Assembly: GCF_000720185.1 (NCBI RefSeq)
Contig: NZ_JOIY01000041.1
Span: 30,018-94,017 of the forward strand
Direction of reading: 5' to 3'
DNA from: Streptomyces sp. NRRL S-340
GTDB taxonomy: Bacteria > Actinomycetota > Actinomycetes > Streptomycetales > Streptomycetaceae
Length of the DNA: 64,000 bases
Shown: piece by piece, positions 42,421 through 51,651 of the stretch
How the letters are laid out: the number at the start of each line of letters is the position of its first letter
Position numbering within the stretch: position 1 is the stretch's first letter
Made by a program: the position numbers and the translations under genes
Notes under the pieces: generated by a model
Told to the model about the DNA's origin: nothing
What the model saw: only the letters and a program-made list of their open reading frames with translations
Databases searched by the model: none

Positions 42421-42891
42421 CGGGAGAAGGCCGAACGGCAAGCGCGCGTCACCCACGGCGAGACGATCCGACGCGACCGCCTGGAGGCCGTCACCGCGCC
42501 GGCCCGCGCCGCCTCCGACCAACGCACAGCGATGTGGATGCGCGGTGACGCCGTCCTCGAGGACGCCGCGACCGACCGGATCGAGACCCTGCGCGGCGAA
42601 AGCCACATGACCCGCCTCGCGGTCACCCGCCCGCTGGTCGCCCTACGCGTCCTCATCGGGGACCAGGCCGTGCGCGCCGCGGCCGACCGCGTGATCACGC
42701 TGATCCACGCGATCCGGCCGGCGATCCCCGCCGCCACGGCCGGCACCGACCGCGATGCGGCCAAGCAGCGGCTCACCGAGGACGGCGAGGCCGCGAAGGC
42801 CGCCCACGACGACTTCGTCAACACCGCCGCCCGCTGCCTGAGCCCGGCCATGCCGACGGCCACCGTATCCCCACCCTTGACCGTTCCCTGA
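42420..42891 (+). pseudogene. Coiled-coil hypothetical protein, C-terminal fragment
   Basis: The plus frame reads REKAERQARVTHGETIRRDR, then HMTRLAVTRPLVALRVLIGD and GEAAKAAHDDFVNTAARCL. It is helical with good bias from 42420 on, but its upstream frame is antisense to the propeller remnant. Two gene pieces in opposite directions are thus joined head to head at about 42420. No family. The following 42892-43163 hold nothing clear. Confidence 0.45.
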
Positions 42892-43163
42892 CCCGCACGA
42901 GGCCGACCTCCCACTGCGCCCACCGACCCTGGCCGGCTCACCGCCGCCCACGTCGAAGGGTTCGTACGGTTCCGCACGGCCCAGGCGGGCGAGGAAGAAG
43001 AGAGGCACCGACGAAAGTCGCCGACCTGGGGCTGCGCAGGACTTCAGAGAGATCGTTCCGCGGTGACCGGCCGTTCTCGCGCGGCGAGTGGCACAGGCTG
43101 GACGGCGGTCGACCGCGCGGGCCTGGGAGAAGCCGGCTCGCTTCGGGTGTGCGCGGCCGTTCG

Positions 43164-43910
43164 TCAGGCAGGTACTGCACCGACCAGGCCGCCGTCGACG
43201 ACGAGGTCCTGGCCGTTGACGTAGGACGCGTCGGACGAGGCGAGGAATGCCACGGCCGCCGCGATCTCCTCCGGACGTCCGAAGCGGCCTGCGGCGATCC
43301 GGCCGGTCAGCGCCTGCGCCTGCGCCGCACTCAGTGCCGCGGACGGGTACATGGGGGTGTCGATGTACCCGGGGCTGATGGAATTGACGCGGATCCCGCG
43401 CGGGGCGAGTGCGGCGGCGAGGGTCCGGGCCAGGTTGTGCACGGCGGCTTTGGTCGCCGAGTACAGGGTGAGGACGCTGTTGCCCCGGTGGATGGTCCAC
43501 GATGCGTTGATGACGATCGAGCCTCCGTCCGCCAGGAGCGGCAGTGCCTTCTGGACGGTGAAGAACACCCCCTTGAAGTTGACGTCGACGCCGTGGTCGA
43601 ACTCCGGCTCGGTGATGTCGTCGAACGGTAGGAACGTGCCGGTGCCCGCGTTCGCGAAGAGGCTGTCGAGACGGCCGTGACGGTCACGGACCGTCTCCAT
43701 CAGCGTGTCCACCGCGCTGGGGTCGGCGGCGTCGGCCACGACTCCCGAGGCGTGGGGACCGAGCTGCTGGACGGCGGCATCCACTCGCGCGCGGGTGCGG
43801 CCGGTGACGATGACGTGAGCGCCTTCGGTGATGAGGCGGTGTGCGGTCGCCAGGCCCATGCCGCTGGTGCCGCCGGTGATGAGGACGGTCCTCCCGGTGA
43901 AGCGGTTCAT
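43164..43910 (-). CDS. Short-chain dehydrogenase/reductase
   Basis: 248 residues, a classical SDR: TVLITGGTSGMGLATAHRLI (TGxxxGxG), NAG near 89, the Ser in IVINASWT and YSATKAA (Tyr-Lys), ending VNGQDLVVDGG. It is the last gene of a three-gene operon; its start overlaps the hydrolase stop by 4 bp. Probably NAD(P)-dependent oxidation or reduction of a small alcohol or ketone. Confidence 0.87.
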   Translation of the reverse strand: MNRFTGRTVLITGGTSGMGLATAHRLITEGAHVIVTGRTRARVDAAVQQLGPHASGVVADAADPSAVDTLMETVRDRHGRLDSLFANAGTGTFLPFDDITEPEFDHGVDVNFKGVFFTVQKALPLLADGGSIVINASWTIHRGNSVLTLYSATKAAVHNLARTLAAALAPRGIRVNSISPGYIDTPMYPSAALSAAQAQALTGRIAAGRFGRPEEIAAAVAFLASSDASYVNGQDLVVDGGLVGAVPA

Positions 43911-44899
43911 GCCGATGCTCCCGTCAGGGTGCGCGTGATGTGGTCGGTGAGGTGGGGCAGCCAGTCGGCCCGTGCGTTGCCGAGGAGGTGGTCGCCGTGC
44001 GGTACGGACAGATAGGTGCCGTGCGGTGCCAGACGAGCCAGCGGCTCGCCGTTCGTCACGCCGGGTATGACGTCCTGACCCCCGTCCACGACCAGCAGCG
44101 GGGCCGCGATACGAGGTGCCAGGGCGGAGAGGTCCACCTGGCGGGCGAACGCGCGCGCGGCGTCGGGGCCGCCGGTGCGGCGGGCCATGATGTCCCGTAC
44201 CGGCGGGGGCACTTCCTCCCAGCCGAGGCGGAAGGGTCCGCTCACGGTTGCGGCCGCGGCCACGCGCGGCTCGAGCGCCGCGGCCCGGGCCGCGAAATAG
44301 CCGCCCAGACTCAGGCCGACAAGCCCGATGCGTGCGACGCCGAGGGCATCGACGACCCGGCCCACGACCTGCTCGTAGTCCGGCTGCAAGGCGGTCGTGG
44401 CCGCGAGCACGCCTTGCCCGGGCCCGTCCATCGCGAACACCGCCAGCCCTCTGGCCAGCAGCGCGGAGGCCAGATCGAGGAACTCTTCCTTGGCCGAGTC
44501 CAGGCCGGGGACGACGACCACGGTGCCAGGAGCGTCGGCGGGGCCGCGCAGCCAGCCGGTGAATCCCTCACCGCTCACACGCCGCGCGCCGGGCTCCAGC
44601 GCAGTGAGTGCTCTGCTCAAGGCATGGTCGGCCTCGATGGCGGCACGGCTCGACTGCGGGCACGGCGTGAGCGTGGCGAGGTGGAACCACCGGGCCGCCA
44701 TCAGCAGATGTTCCCCCGCGGAGACGGACGATCCCGCCTTCTCCGCCCGCTCCAGATGGGCGTGTCCGGTGCGCAGGAAGGACGCCTCCCAGTCGGCGAC
44801 GGAGGCGAGGGCTTCGGTCACGCGCCGGTACTCGTGGGGGTCGACGCCCGCACCGGTGGCGCGTGTCCACTGGGCGGCGGCGAACTCGGTGACGCTCAT
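43907..44899 (-). CDS. Alpha/beta hydrolase (FrsA / dihydropseudooxynicotine-hydrolase-like)
   Basis: 330 residues. A helical N-terminal part (1-110) is followed by a hydrolase fold with GTVVVVPGLDSAKEEFLDLA, nucleophile Ser in GLSLGGY (near 200), Asp in VVDGGQDVI and His in PHGDHLLGN. The architecture fits the FrsA/DUF1100-type and C-C bond hydrolases. It is the middle gene of the operon, overlapping both neighbours by 4 bp. Confidence 0.8.
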   Translation of the reverse strand: MSVTEFAAAQWTRATGAGVDPHEYRRVTEALASVADWEASFLRTGHAHLERAEKAGSSVSAGEHLLMAARWFHLATLTPCPQSSRAAIEADHALSRALTALEPGARRVSGEGFTGWLRGPADAPGTVVVVPGLDSAKEEFLDLASALLARGLAVFAMDGPGQGVLAATTALQPDYEQVVGRVVDALGVARIGLVGLSLGGYFAARAAALEPRVAAAATVSGPFRLGWEEVPPPVRDIMARRTGGPDAARAFARQVDLSALAPRIAAPLLVVDGGQDVIPGVTNGEPLARLAPHGTYLSVPHGDHLLGNARADWLPHLTDHITRTLTGASA

Positions 44900-45816
44900 C
44901 GTGTTGCTCCTGTTGTGAGTACGGCCTTGCCGCGTATCCGGCGCTCCCGCAAGTCGACCAGTGTGTCGGCGGTCTCCGCCCAGGCGGCGACCCGGCCGAT
45001 CTCCGGGTGCAGCCGCTCCTGCTCCACGAGACGGACCAGGGCAGCGAGGTCGCGGGCGTAGGGGGCGCCGGCGTAGTGGAAGTGCTGGATCGTGACGCGC
45101 TCGGGCCCGCTCAGCAGTTGGAAGAAATCGAGGGTCACCGGCGTGCGGCTTGCCTGGCCGAACCAGACGAGCAGCCCGCCGGGGCGCACCTTGGCGAGGG
45201 CGACCGGCAGGTCCGGCCCGCCCGCAGACTCCAGCACGACGTCGAACGGTCCCCGGGCCGCCGCCACGTCGTGCACCACCTGCGCGCCCAGCTCTGCGAG
45301 CCGCTCGCCGCGAGCCGGCGTGGCCGTGACCGCTGTCAGCTCGGCCCCGGCACCGACGGCCAGTTCGGTGACGTAGTGGCCGACGCCGCCCGCCGCTCCG
45401 GTCAGCAGCACTCGCCTGCCGGCCAGGGAACCGGCCGTACGCAGCAGGCGCAGGGCGGTGATCCCGGCCAGGGGCAGGGCTGCCGCCCGTACGCTGCCGA
45501 CACTGTCCGGGAGCACCGCGAGCGAGTGCGTGGGCACGGCGGCGTACTCGGCCCAGCCGCCGTGCGCCGGATGTCCGACCACGCGGGTGCCGATGCCGGG
45601 CCCCGAGCCGTCGGCCGCCGCCTGCACGACGAGCCCCGCGATGTCCTTGCCGGGCAGCAGCCCCGGCCTGGGGTTCTCGAGGAGGAACGTCTCGCCCCGG
45701 TTCGGTGCGAACGCCTCGACCTTGACCAGTGCCTCACCGGGCTCCGGGACGGGCTGGGGCACCTCGGCGAAGGCGACGGGACGCGCCGCTTCCCCTGTCG
45801 GAATCAGTCTTTGCAT
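44896..45816 (-). CDS. MDR alcohol dehydrogenase / quinone oxidoreductase
   Basis: 306 residues from ATG 45816. A GroES-like domain (1-115) is followed by a Rossmann domain with VLLTGAAGGVGHYVTELAVG (GxGxxG type). The usual zinc Cys/His set is missing, so it belongs with the zinc-independent quinone-reductase-like MDRs. It is the first gene of the operon and divergent from the LysR gene, with a 19-bp palindrome between them. Confidence 0.85.
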   Translation of the reverse strand: MQRLIPTGEAARPVAFAEVPQPVPEPGEALVKVEAFAPNRGETFLLENPRPGLLPGKDIAGLVVQAAADGSGPGIGTRVVGHPAHGGWAEYAAVPTHSLAVLPDSVGSVRAAALPLAGITALRLLRTAGSLAGRRVLLTGAAGGVGHYVTELAVGAGAELTAVTATPARGERLAELGAQVVHDVAAARGPFDVVLESAGGPDLPVALAKVRPGGLLVWFGQASRTPVTLDFFQLLSGPERVTIQHFHYAGAPYARDLAALVRLVEQERLHPEIGRVAAWAETADTLVDLRERRIRGKAVLTTGATR

Positions 45817-45871
45817 GCCGAGAATGCAACCTCCACGGCAGCCCGGTGATCCAACAACCCACACGCACAGC

Positions 45872-45890
45872 CGACAACCTTCGGTTGTCG
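45872..45890. promoter_or_regulatory. LysR operator candidate, 19-bp palindrome
   Basis: CGACAACCTTCGGTTGTCG: 8-bp perfect arms around TTC, in the 89-bp gap between the LysR and alcohol dehydrogenase starts. Confidence 0.7.
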
Positions 45891-45905
45891 CCTATGGTGG
45901 GAGCC

Positions 45906-46850
45906 ATGGATCTCGACGTGCCACAGGTACGCGCCTTCGTGCGAGCCGCCGAGGAACTGCATTTCGGGCGAGCGGCGGGAACGCTCGCCATCTCCCAGCA
46001 GGCGCTGTCCAAGAGGATCGCGAGGCTGGAATCCCTGCTCGGCACCGAACTGTTCCAGCGCGGCGGCAACGGAATACGCCTCACCGAGGCCGGACAGCGT
46101 TTCCTCCCGCCGGCCCGGCAGACCCTGGCCGCCGCCGACGCCGCGGTCGCGGCGGCGGTCGGCAAGCACCGTCCACTGCGCGTCGATGTCTGGGGACACC
46201 TCTACGCACCGATGCGGACACTGGCCCAGGTCGCCGGAAAGGCCGGGGACCTGGCGCTGGGGCACGGACGCGACCTGCCGTCGGTGACGACGGCACTGCT
46301 GCACGGCGACATCGACGCGGCCTTCGGCCGGGTCCACCCCCCGCTGCCCTCCGGTCTTGCACACCGCCTCGTCCGCCTCGAACCGGTGGACGCCGTACTG
46401 AGTACGGACCATCCGCTCGCCGCCGAACCAGCACTGCGGCCCGCCCAGTTGAGCGACAGCGTGCTGTGGGCACCCGGCGAACTGGACCGGCTCGACTTCC
46501 TGCACCGGTTCGCCGGCCGATTCGACATCCGAGACACGGCCACGAGTGTCAACCTGGGCCTCCCCCACTTCCTCGCCGAGGTGGCGCAAGACCCGCGAGG
46601 CTTCTCGCTGCTGCCCGCCGACGCGCCCCTGCCGCGGATCCCGGGGCTGCGCTCCGTCCCGCTGGTCAACCCCACACCGCTGTACGCCTGGTCGCTGCTG
46701 TGGCGCACCGGCAACGCACACCCGGGACTGAGCGACCTCACCGCCGTCTGCGCCGCCGAAGCGGGTCAACGCCGTTGGCTGGAGTACGACCCGGCTCGCG
46801 ACTGGCTGCCCGAACCACCCGCGAACCGCGCCTGGGGCAAGGAGCATTGA
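45906..46850 (+). CDS. LysR-family regulator of the neighbouring operon
   Basis: 314 residues from ATG 45906 (MDLDVPQVRAFVRAAEELHF), the first codon that gives a normal LysR HTH (FGRAAGTLAISQQALSKRIA, residues 20-39). A substrate domain follows, with FSLLPADAPLPRIPG near its end. Divergent from the SDR-hydrolase-MDR operon, with a 19-bp palindrome in the gap, as expected for a LysR activating its neighbour. Confidence 0.88.
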   Translation: MDLDVPQVRAFVRAAEELHFGRAAGTLAISQQALSKRIARLESLLGTELFQRGGNGIRLTEAGQRFLPPARQTLAAADAAVAAAVGKHRPLRVDVWGHLYAPMRTLAQVAGKAGDLALGHGRDLPSVTTALLHGDIDAAFGRVHPPLPSGLAHRLVRLEPVDAVLSTDHPLAAEPALRPAQLSDSVLWAPGELDRLDFLHRFAGRFDIRDTATSVNLGLPHFLAEVAQDPRGFSLLPADAPLPRIPGLRSVPLVNPTPLYAWSLLWRTGNAHPGLSDLTAVCAAEAGQRRWLEYDPARDWLPEPPANRAWGKEH

Positions 46851-47139
46851 GCAGCGCTGCCCCAAGTGCGTCGTCTCCAACCGTGCGCAAACTCGGCCCG
46901 GACACCTTTCGTCGGTGTGTCGGTGTCCCGAAGGTCGTCGTTGATGACGTTCTTGAAGTGACGGCTGCGTATCAGGTTCCGGGCGCACGGCGTGGGGGGT
47001 GTGGGGGGAGCATCCGCAAGCTCCGTTCCAGTCACCCCCCAACAGACTTCTGTCCAGGTGCGGTCGTCGGTGTCGTGCAGCTCACCGCAGGGGTACGACA
47101 ACGGGTCGCGGCCCCGGCTCGGCTTCGCTCAGCCTTCTC
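46851..47139. other. Region without recognisable gene
   Basis: Contains G-rich GGGGGGTGTGGGGGG-type sequence near 46992 and no protein-like frame. Confidence 0.4.
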
Positions 47140-47330
47140 CACTGATCCGCACAGCGTTGTGCGGGTGTTCGGGTCGGACTTGGGCCGGGGGGCCGAGCCC
47201 ACCAGGACCGGGTGGCCTGCCGAGTCGACAGTCGCGGCAGTGATCGTGCCGGTGCCCATTGCCGAACTGTCCGTCCTCATCCAGTGGCTGCCGTCCTGAC
47301 TGGTGAGCACCAGCGGGAGGGAGTCGTAGA
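47140..47330 (-). pseudogene. Possible secreted-protein fragment (BNR-like)
   Basis: The minus frame reads LPLVLTSQDGSHWMRTDSSA, then MGTGTITAATVDSAGHPVL. S-x-D-G-x-x-W is an Asp-box-like motif of sialidase-type propellers. It is only 60 codons with no ends. Confidence 0.35.
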
Positions 47331-48109
47331 CCCGCTCCGGCGTCTTCGGACCCGGCACGGTGACGCTGGCCGACGGCGCCTGCGCGACCTTCTGGGTCCA
47401 CTCCGCGGCTGGCGGGGGATCCACTGTCCTCGTCGACCACCTGGGCGGCGCAGGGCAAGCCTGTCCCTCAACGGTGAGAAGCTCCAGCTGCCGCTTCTCG
47501 GCGGCGGCAAGAAGGGCACGAACAAGGTCAAGCTGTTCCTCCCCGGCGGCATCAACAAGATCACCGTGACGGGCATGTCAGACGCACTGATCCTCGACCG
47601 GCTGCGGGTCACCCCGTCACGCGGTGCGCTGAAGCCCACCGTCCACCAGGCCGAGAACGGCTCCCTCTCCGGTGCCGCCCGGGCGACCGACGCCTACGGC
47701 TTCGCCGACGGCGGCGAGGCCGTCACGAACATCGGCGGCGGAAAGGCCAACGCCCTGATCCTCGGCGTGACGGCCGCCAAGCCGGGCCGGTACGCGCTGA
47801 CCATCCGCTGCTCCGACGCCGAGCAGGCACCCGCCACCCACTACAACCCCGACCCCGTCGCGCGGCACGCGGACCTGTCCGTCAATGGAGGCGCGGCCCC
47901 GCCGCATCCTGTTCCCGGCCACCTTCCACTTCGACAACTTCTGGGAGCTGACCGTCCCGGTCACCCTCAAGGAGGGCACGAACCGCCTGACCTTCACGGC
48001 GGAGGAACTGCCGGACTTCGACGGCGGCACCTACAACCAGTACGGCCAGCGCTCCCCCTACCCACCGGTGATCGACCAGGTCGCCCTCACGCCGCTGGCC
48101 GCGGGGTAA
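47330..48109 (+). pseudogene. Carbohydrate-binding region of a secreted protein, frameshifted
   Basis: Frame pieces read DGACATFWVHSAAGGGSTVL, then RASLSLNGEKLQLPLLGG, INKITVTGMSDALILDRLRV and HQAENGSLSGAARATDAYGF. After a slip near 47885 they read RILFPATFHFDNFWELTVPV, ending [16 protein letters not shown]. QAENGxLSG and VIDxVxLTPL are typical of CBM35/CBM6-like beta-sandwich modules at the ends of secreted glycoside hydrolases. At least two frame breaks, no start. Confidence 0.55.
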
Positions 48110-48407
48110 CGCCCTCCCCTGACTGCTGAGGCGAGGCACCGACGTCCCGCGGTGTCTCGCCTCACCTGACGTACCGCCGGCCGGCACCGCCGGAGAACCG
48201 GGCAGCGGCTGTCGGTTGGGCGAGGCGGTCGAGCCACGCCGAGCGAGCAAGTGGTTCGCCCGCCGGTACGTGGCCGGCGAGCGGGAGGTGACGCCGGTCC
48301 CACGGGGGCATACTCGCCGAACGGCCGCGCGCGGGCGGGCGACCGGCATCCCCGCCGTCTGCACGCCGGCCGGAGTCGGCCCCAGGTGGCCAACGGCGGC
48401 CTCAGCA
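48110..48407. other. Region without recognisable gene
   Basis: No protein-like frame on either strand. It lies between the carbohydrate-binding remnant and the LutC fragment. Confidence 0.4.
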
Positions 48408-48610
48408 AAATGACTTCCGGCCTGCGAGGCCCGTGCACACCTTCGAGGCGGTCGAGTTCCATGTCACTGGCGGCCGAAGGGCCGGAGATCCACGTGAGGG
48501 GCCGTGCCGGACCGAGCCGGGGCACGGCCTGCGGAACAGATGCCACCACCTGTTCCGGTGCGCGCGCGACGACGTCAGGCAGCTCCGCTGCGTGGACCCG
48601 GTGCCCGTAG
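48408..48610 (-). pseudogene. LUD-domain (LutC-like) C-terminal fragment
   Basis: The minus frame reads [20 protein letters not shown], then [20 protein letters not shown] and [12 protein letters not shown]. This is the conserved end of LutC-type LUD proteins, where WISGPSxTxDIExxxxxGVHGP is almost invariant. The N-terminal part is missing. Confidence 0.6.
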
Positions 48611-48918
48611 GCGGCGGTGGTTGCCGTGTATCCGGCGACCGGCATGTCGTGGTGGTGCCTCGGCCGGACGGCGGCCCCGGAGACGGAACGCCTGCGGTGC
48701 ACCTCAGAAGCGTCACAGGGACACGGGCCGCATGAGGTGGCAACCGCATCGTGCGCGCCGGCGCAGTCGACTCACGACGAAGCCGCGACCGGAGCGTCCC
48801 GGTGCGGCGTCGTCGCCCTCACAGCTCCGCGTAGAGTCCCGTCCGAGCGGGACCCGGCGTGCCTCGCCGTATCACCCGCGCATCCCACACTCGAGGCGCG
48901 CCGGGGACGGTGCGGTGC
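48611..48918. other. Border between mosaic and conserved DNA
   Basis: No gene is recognised. From 48919 rightwards the genes are intact, tightly packed and IS-free. Confidence 0.4.
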
Positions 48919-51651
48919 TCAGGTGTCCCCGGGCGTGTCCAGGCCGGTCAGGGCGCCTACCGGGTCCAGGTCCGGGGTGCCGCGGGGCCACCAGTCGTCG
49001 CGGCCGGGTTCGGACTCGTAGGCGTACCAGAGGTGGTCCTTGCCCAGGCGGAGCTGGAGCCGCCCGGCGGGGTGGGTGAGACGGTTGCGCCAGGGGCGGA
49101 AGGCGGGCAGGTCGGCGGCGAGGAGCAGAGGGCGGGCCCGGTCGAACCGGCCGGCCGGCGGGTCCCAGGGCTCCTCCAGGACGGCGAGCCCTTCCGCACC
49201 CCCCTGCCGCCAGGCGGCCACCGCGCGGGCCAGCTCCGCCGCGGTGCGTCCGGTCGCGGAGGCGAGCGCGGCGTACAGGGAACGGGTGGCGGCGGTCAGG
49301 CCCGAGCCGGGACGGGCCGCGGCCAGGCGTACCGCGTCCTGCCACAGCGTCAGCCCGCCTACGGGGTCACGGCCCGTGGTGAGCAGGGCGTGGGCACGTA
49401 CGGCCGCGTCGGTAGCCAACTGATCCAGCGCGAACGGGTCCGGGCCGCCGGGGGCCGCCGGGTACACCGGGGGCTGCTCGGGGTGCGCCGGGGGCGGCAG
49501 CGGGGCGGGGAGCGGCTGCGGGCGGCGCGCGAGGGCGTCGGCGGCGCGCACGCCGGGGAGCGGTTCCGGCTCGCGCTCCTGGGCGGCCCTCGCGGCGCGG
49601 GCCGCGCTGCGCCGGGACAGCGCGTCCAGCAGTTCCCGCTCGCCCCGGCCGCGGAGCAGCAGCAGGACGAACGGGTCGGCGTCCAGCAGCCGCGCCGTCT
49701 GGTAGCACAGGGCCGCCCCGTGCTTGCAGGGATGTCCGCGGTCGGGGCAGGAGCAGCGGGCCTCCAAGTCGTGCGGGCCGGGGAGCAGCGGGACCCCGCA
49801 CCCGGTCAGGGACTGCGGCATCTCCTTGTCGAGGAGCGCGGCGATGTGGGCGGGCTGCTCGGCGGCGGCGTTCAGGAAGCGGTCCCATTCCGCGTCGTCC
49901 AGCGTCCGCAGCCGCACCTGGACCCGGTACGGACGCGGACGGCTGCCCTGCACGTACGCCAGCACGAGGCCGGGCGTCACGGTGATCGCGTCGACGTGCC
50001 CCGTCCGCGCGTAGGCGCGCCCCCGTGCCAGCCGCGCCGCGTCCAGCGCGCCGTCCTCCAGGGCGGTGGTCCACGCCTCACCCCACCAGGTCCCGGCGGA
50101 GCCGGAGTCCCCCGGGGCGGGGGCCGGGAGCGCGGGGAAGGTGCGCCGGAGTTCCCCGTCGCGGCGGGGCGAGGCCATGCTGCCGGGGACGCGCAGGGCG
50201 GCGGACGCGGGAGCTGGGGCGGGGGCGGGGGCCGGGGGCGTGGTGGCACCGGTCCCGGCGCGGGTTTCCGTGCCGGTGGCCGGGCTGGTCTCCGTACCGG
50301 TCCCGGCGCGGATCGCCGTGCCGGTGCCTGCGCGCGTTGCCGGGCCGGTGCCTGGGCCGGTCTCCGTGCCGGTATGGGAACGGGCCTCCCCGTGCGTGTC
50401 CGTGCCGGTCCCGGCGCCGGTCTCCGCGTCGGACTGGATGTCGGGCCCGGGACGGGTCTCCCCGCCCGTTTCCGCGTGCTCTTCCCTGCCGGGCCTCTGA
50501 CGAACCTCCCCGTGCGTCTCCATGCCGGTCCCGGCGCCGGTCTTTGCGTCGGGCTGCGCGTCGGGGCCGGTGGCGGTGGGTGCTGTGGGTCTCGGGGTCC
50601 GTTCCGGGGTGGTGGGGAGAGACTCTCCGGGCTCACCCGTCGCGAGGTCGTCCGGCCTGGGGCGGGTCGCTTCCTCGCTCGCCGCTTCGGTGTTCGCGTC
50701 GGGCGTCTCGTCCGTCGTCCGCACTCCCGGCGGCATCCGGAAGGATCGCCCGAGGAGTTCCGCCACGGTGCGGACGGGGGCGCCGGAGCCGTCGCCGACC
50801 CTGCTGCCGCGCCCCGCCGGTCCGCCGGTCTGGCGCACGGAACCACGGGGCGCGCTGATCGGTGCCGGGGAGCGTTCCGACGCGCGGGCCTCTCGCGCGC
50901 CCCGAGGTGCGCGGGCGGAACGGGGGCGGGGTGGTTCCGCCGCTCCCCCGGTCGGCGCGGGCCGGTCCTCTTCCCCCTCCGTGCCGCTGCCGCCGCCGCT
51001 GCGGGCTCGGGCGGCGCGCAGGGCCTCGCGCGCCACGTCGGCGGGCCGCGGTGCGGCGGTGCTCACCGGTGCAGGGTCCGGGGTGACGGCCGCCGGGGTG
51101 GCGGACGCCTGCGTGGTGGACGCCTGCGTGGCGGCAGGGGCGGGCTGCTGTTGCGGGCCCGGCGGCGCCGTACGCCGCAGGGCCGCGCGCGCCGCGTCAC
51201 CCGGGCGAGGTGGCTGTTCCCTCTCCCTCTCCCGCTCCTCGTCCGACGCCGTCCGCTCCTTCGCAGCCGGCCGCACAGCCGTCTTCGGCGTGGGAGTGCC
51301 GGCGGCCGGTGCGTCCGTCGTCGGCCGGTGTCCCCGTGCCGCCCGCAGCGCCTCGCGGGCCGCGTCGCCGGGGCGGGGCGGCTGGGAACGGGCGGCCGGC
51401 GTCCGCACGGTGGGGGCCGGTGCGGCGGCCCACTCATCGGCGCCGGGGGCGCTGCCGCTGGTCACCGGCGTCGGCTCCCCACGGCCGTCCGCGCCGTCCT
51501 CTCGCACGGGCCCGATGGCGTCCGCCCCCGCTGACTGAGGAGAATCGGTCTGCTCGGCCCCGGCCGGCTGAAGAGGACCGGGCTGCTCGGCCCCGGCCGG
51601 CTGCGGCCACTCGGTCCGCTGGGCCGCGTCCGTCTGCTCCGCCGCGCTCAT
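48919..51651 (-). CDS. SWIM zinc-finger protein
   Basis: 910 residues from ATG 51651, whose start overlaps the SNF2 stop (ATGA). The first 400 residues are low-complexity and contain three copies of the motif PPRPGDAAREALRAARG (near 93, 146 and 200) and a Thr/Gly/Glu-rich stretch (about 370-470). The C-terminal half has the SWIM finger CSCPDRGHPCKH (about 631-642), a CxCx(n)CxH zinc site that binds DNA or protein. It is the usual partner of the SNF2 protein encoded just upstream. Confidence 0.85.
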   Translation of the reverse strand: MSAAEQTDAAQRTEWPQPAGAEQPGPLQPAGAEQTDSPQSAGADAIGPVREDGADGRGEPTPVTSGSAPGADEWAAAPAPTVRTPAARSQPPRPGDAAREALRAARGHRPTTDAPAAGTPTPKTAVRPAAKERTASDEEREREREQPPRPGDAARAALRRTAPPGPQQQPAPAATQASTTQASATPAAVTPDPAPVSTAAPRPADVAREALRAARARSGGGSGTEGEEDRPAPTGGAAEPPRPRSARAPRGAREARASERSPAPISAPRGSVRQTGGPAGRGSRVGDGSGAPVRTVAELLGRSFRMPPGVRTTDETPDANTEAASEEATRPRPDDLATGEPGESLPTTPERTPRPTAPTATGPDAQPDAKTGAGTGMETHGEVRQRPGREEHAETGGETRPGPDIQSDAETGAGTGTDTHGEARSHTGTETGPGTGPATRAGTGTAIRAGTGTETSPATGTETRAGTGATTPPAPAPAPAPASAALRVPGSMASPRRDGELRRTFPALPAPAPGDSGSAGTWWGEAWTTALEDGALDAARLARGRAYARTGHVDAITVTPGLVLAYVQGSRPRPYRVQVRLRTLDDAEWDRFLNAAAEQPAHIAALLDKEMPQSLTGCGVPLLPGPHDLEARCSCPDRGHPCKHGAALCYQTARLLDADPFVLLLLRGRGERELLDALSRRSAARAARAAQEREPEPLPGVRAADALARRPQPLPAPLPPPAHPEQPPVYPAAPGGPDPFALDQLATDAAVRAHALLTTGRDPVGGLTLWQDAVRLAAARPGSGLTAATRSLYAALASATGRTAAELARAVAAWRQGGAEGLAVLEEPWDPPAGRFDRARPLLLAADLPAFRPWRNRLTHPAGRLQLRLGKDHLWYAYESEPGRDDWWPRGTPDLDPVGALTGLDTPGDT

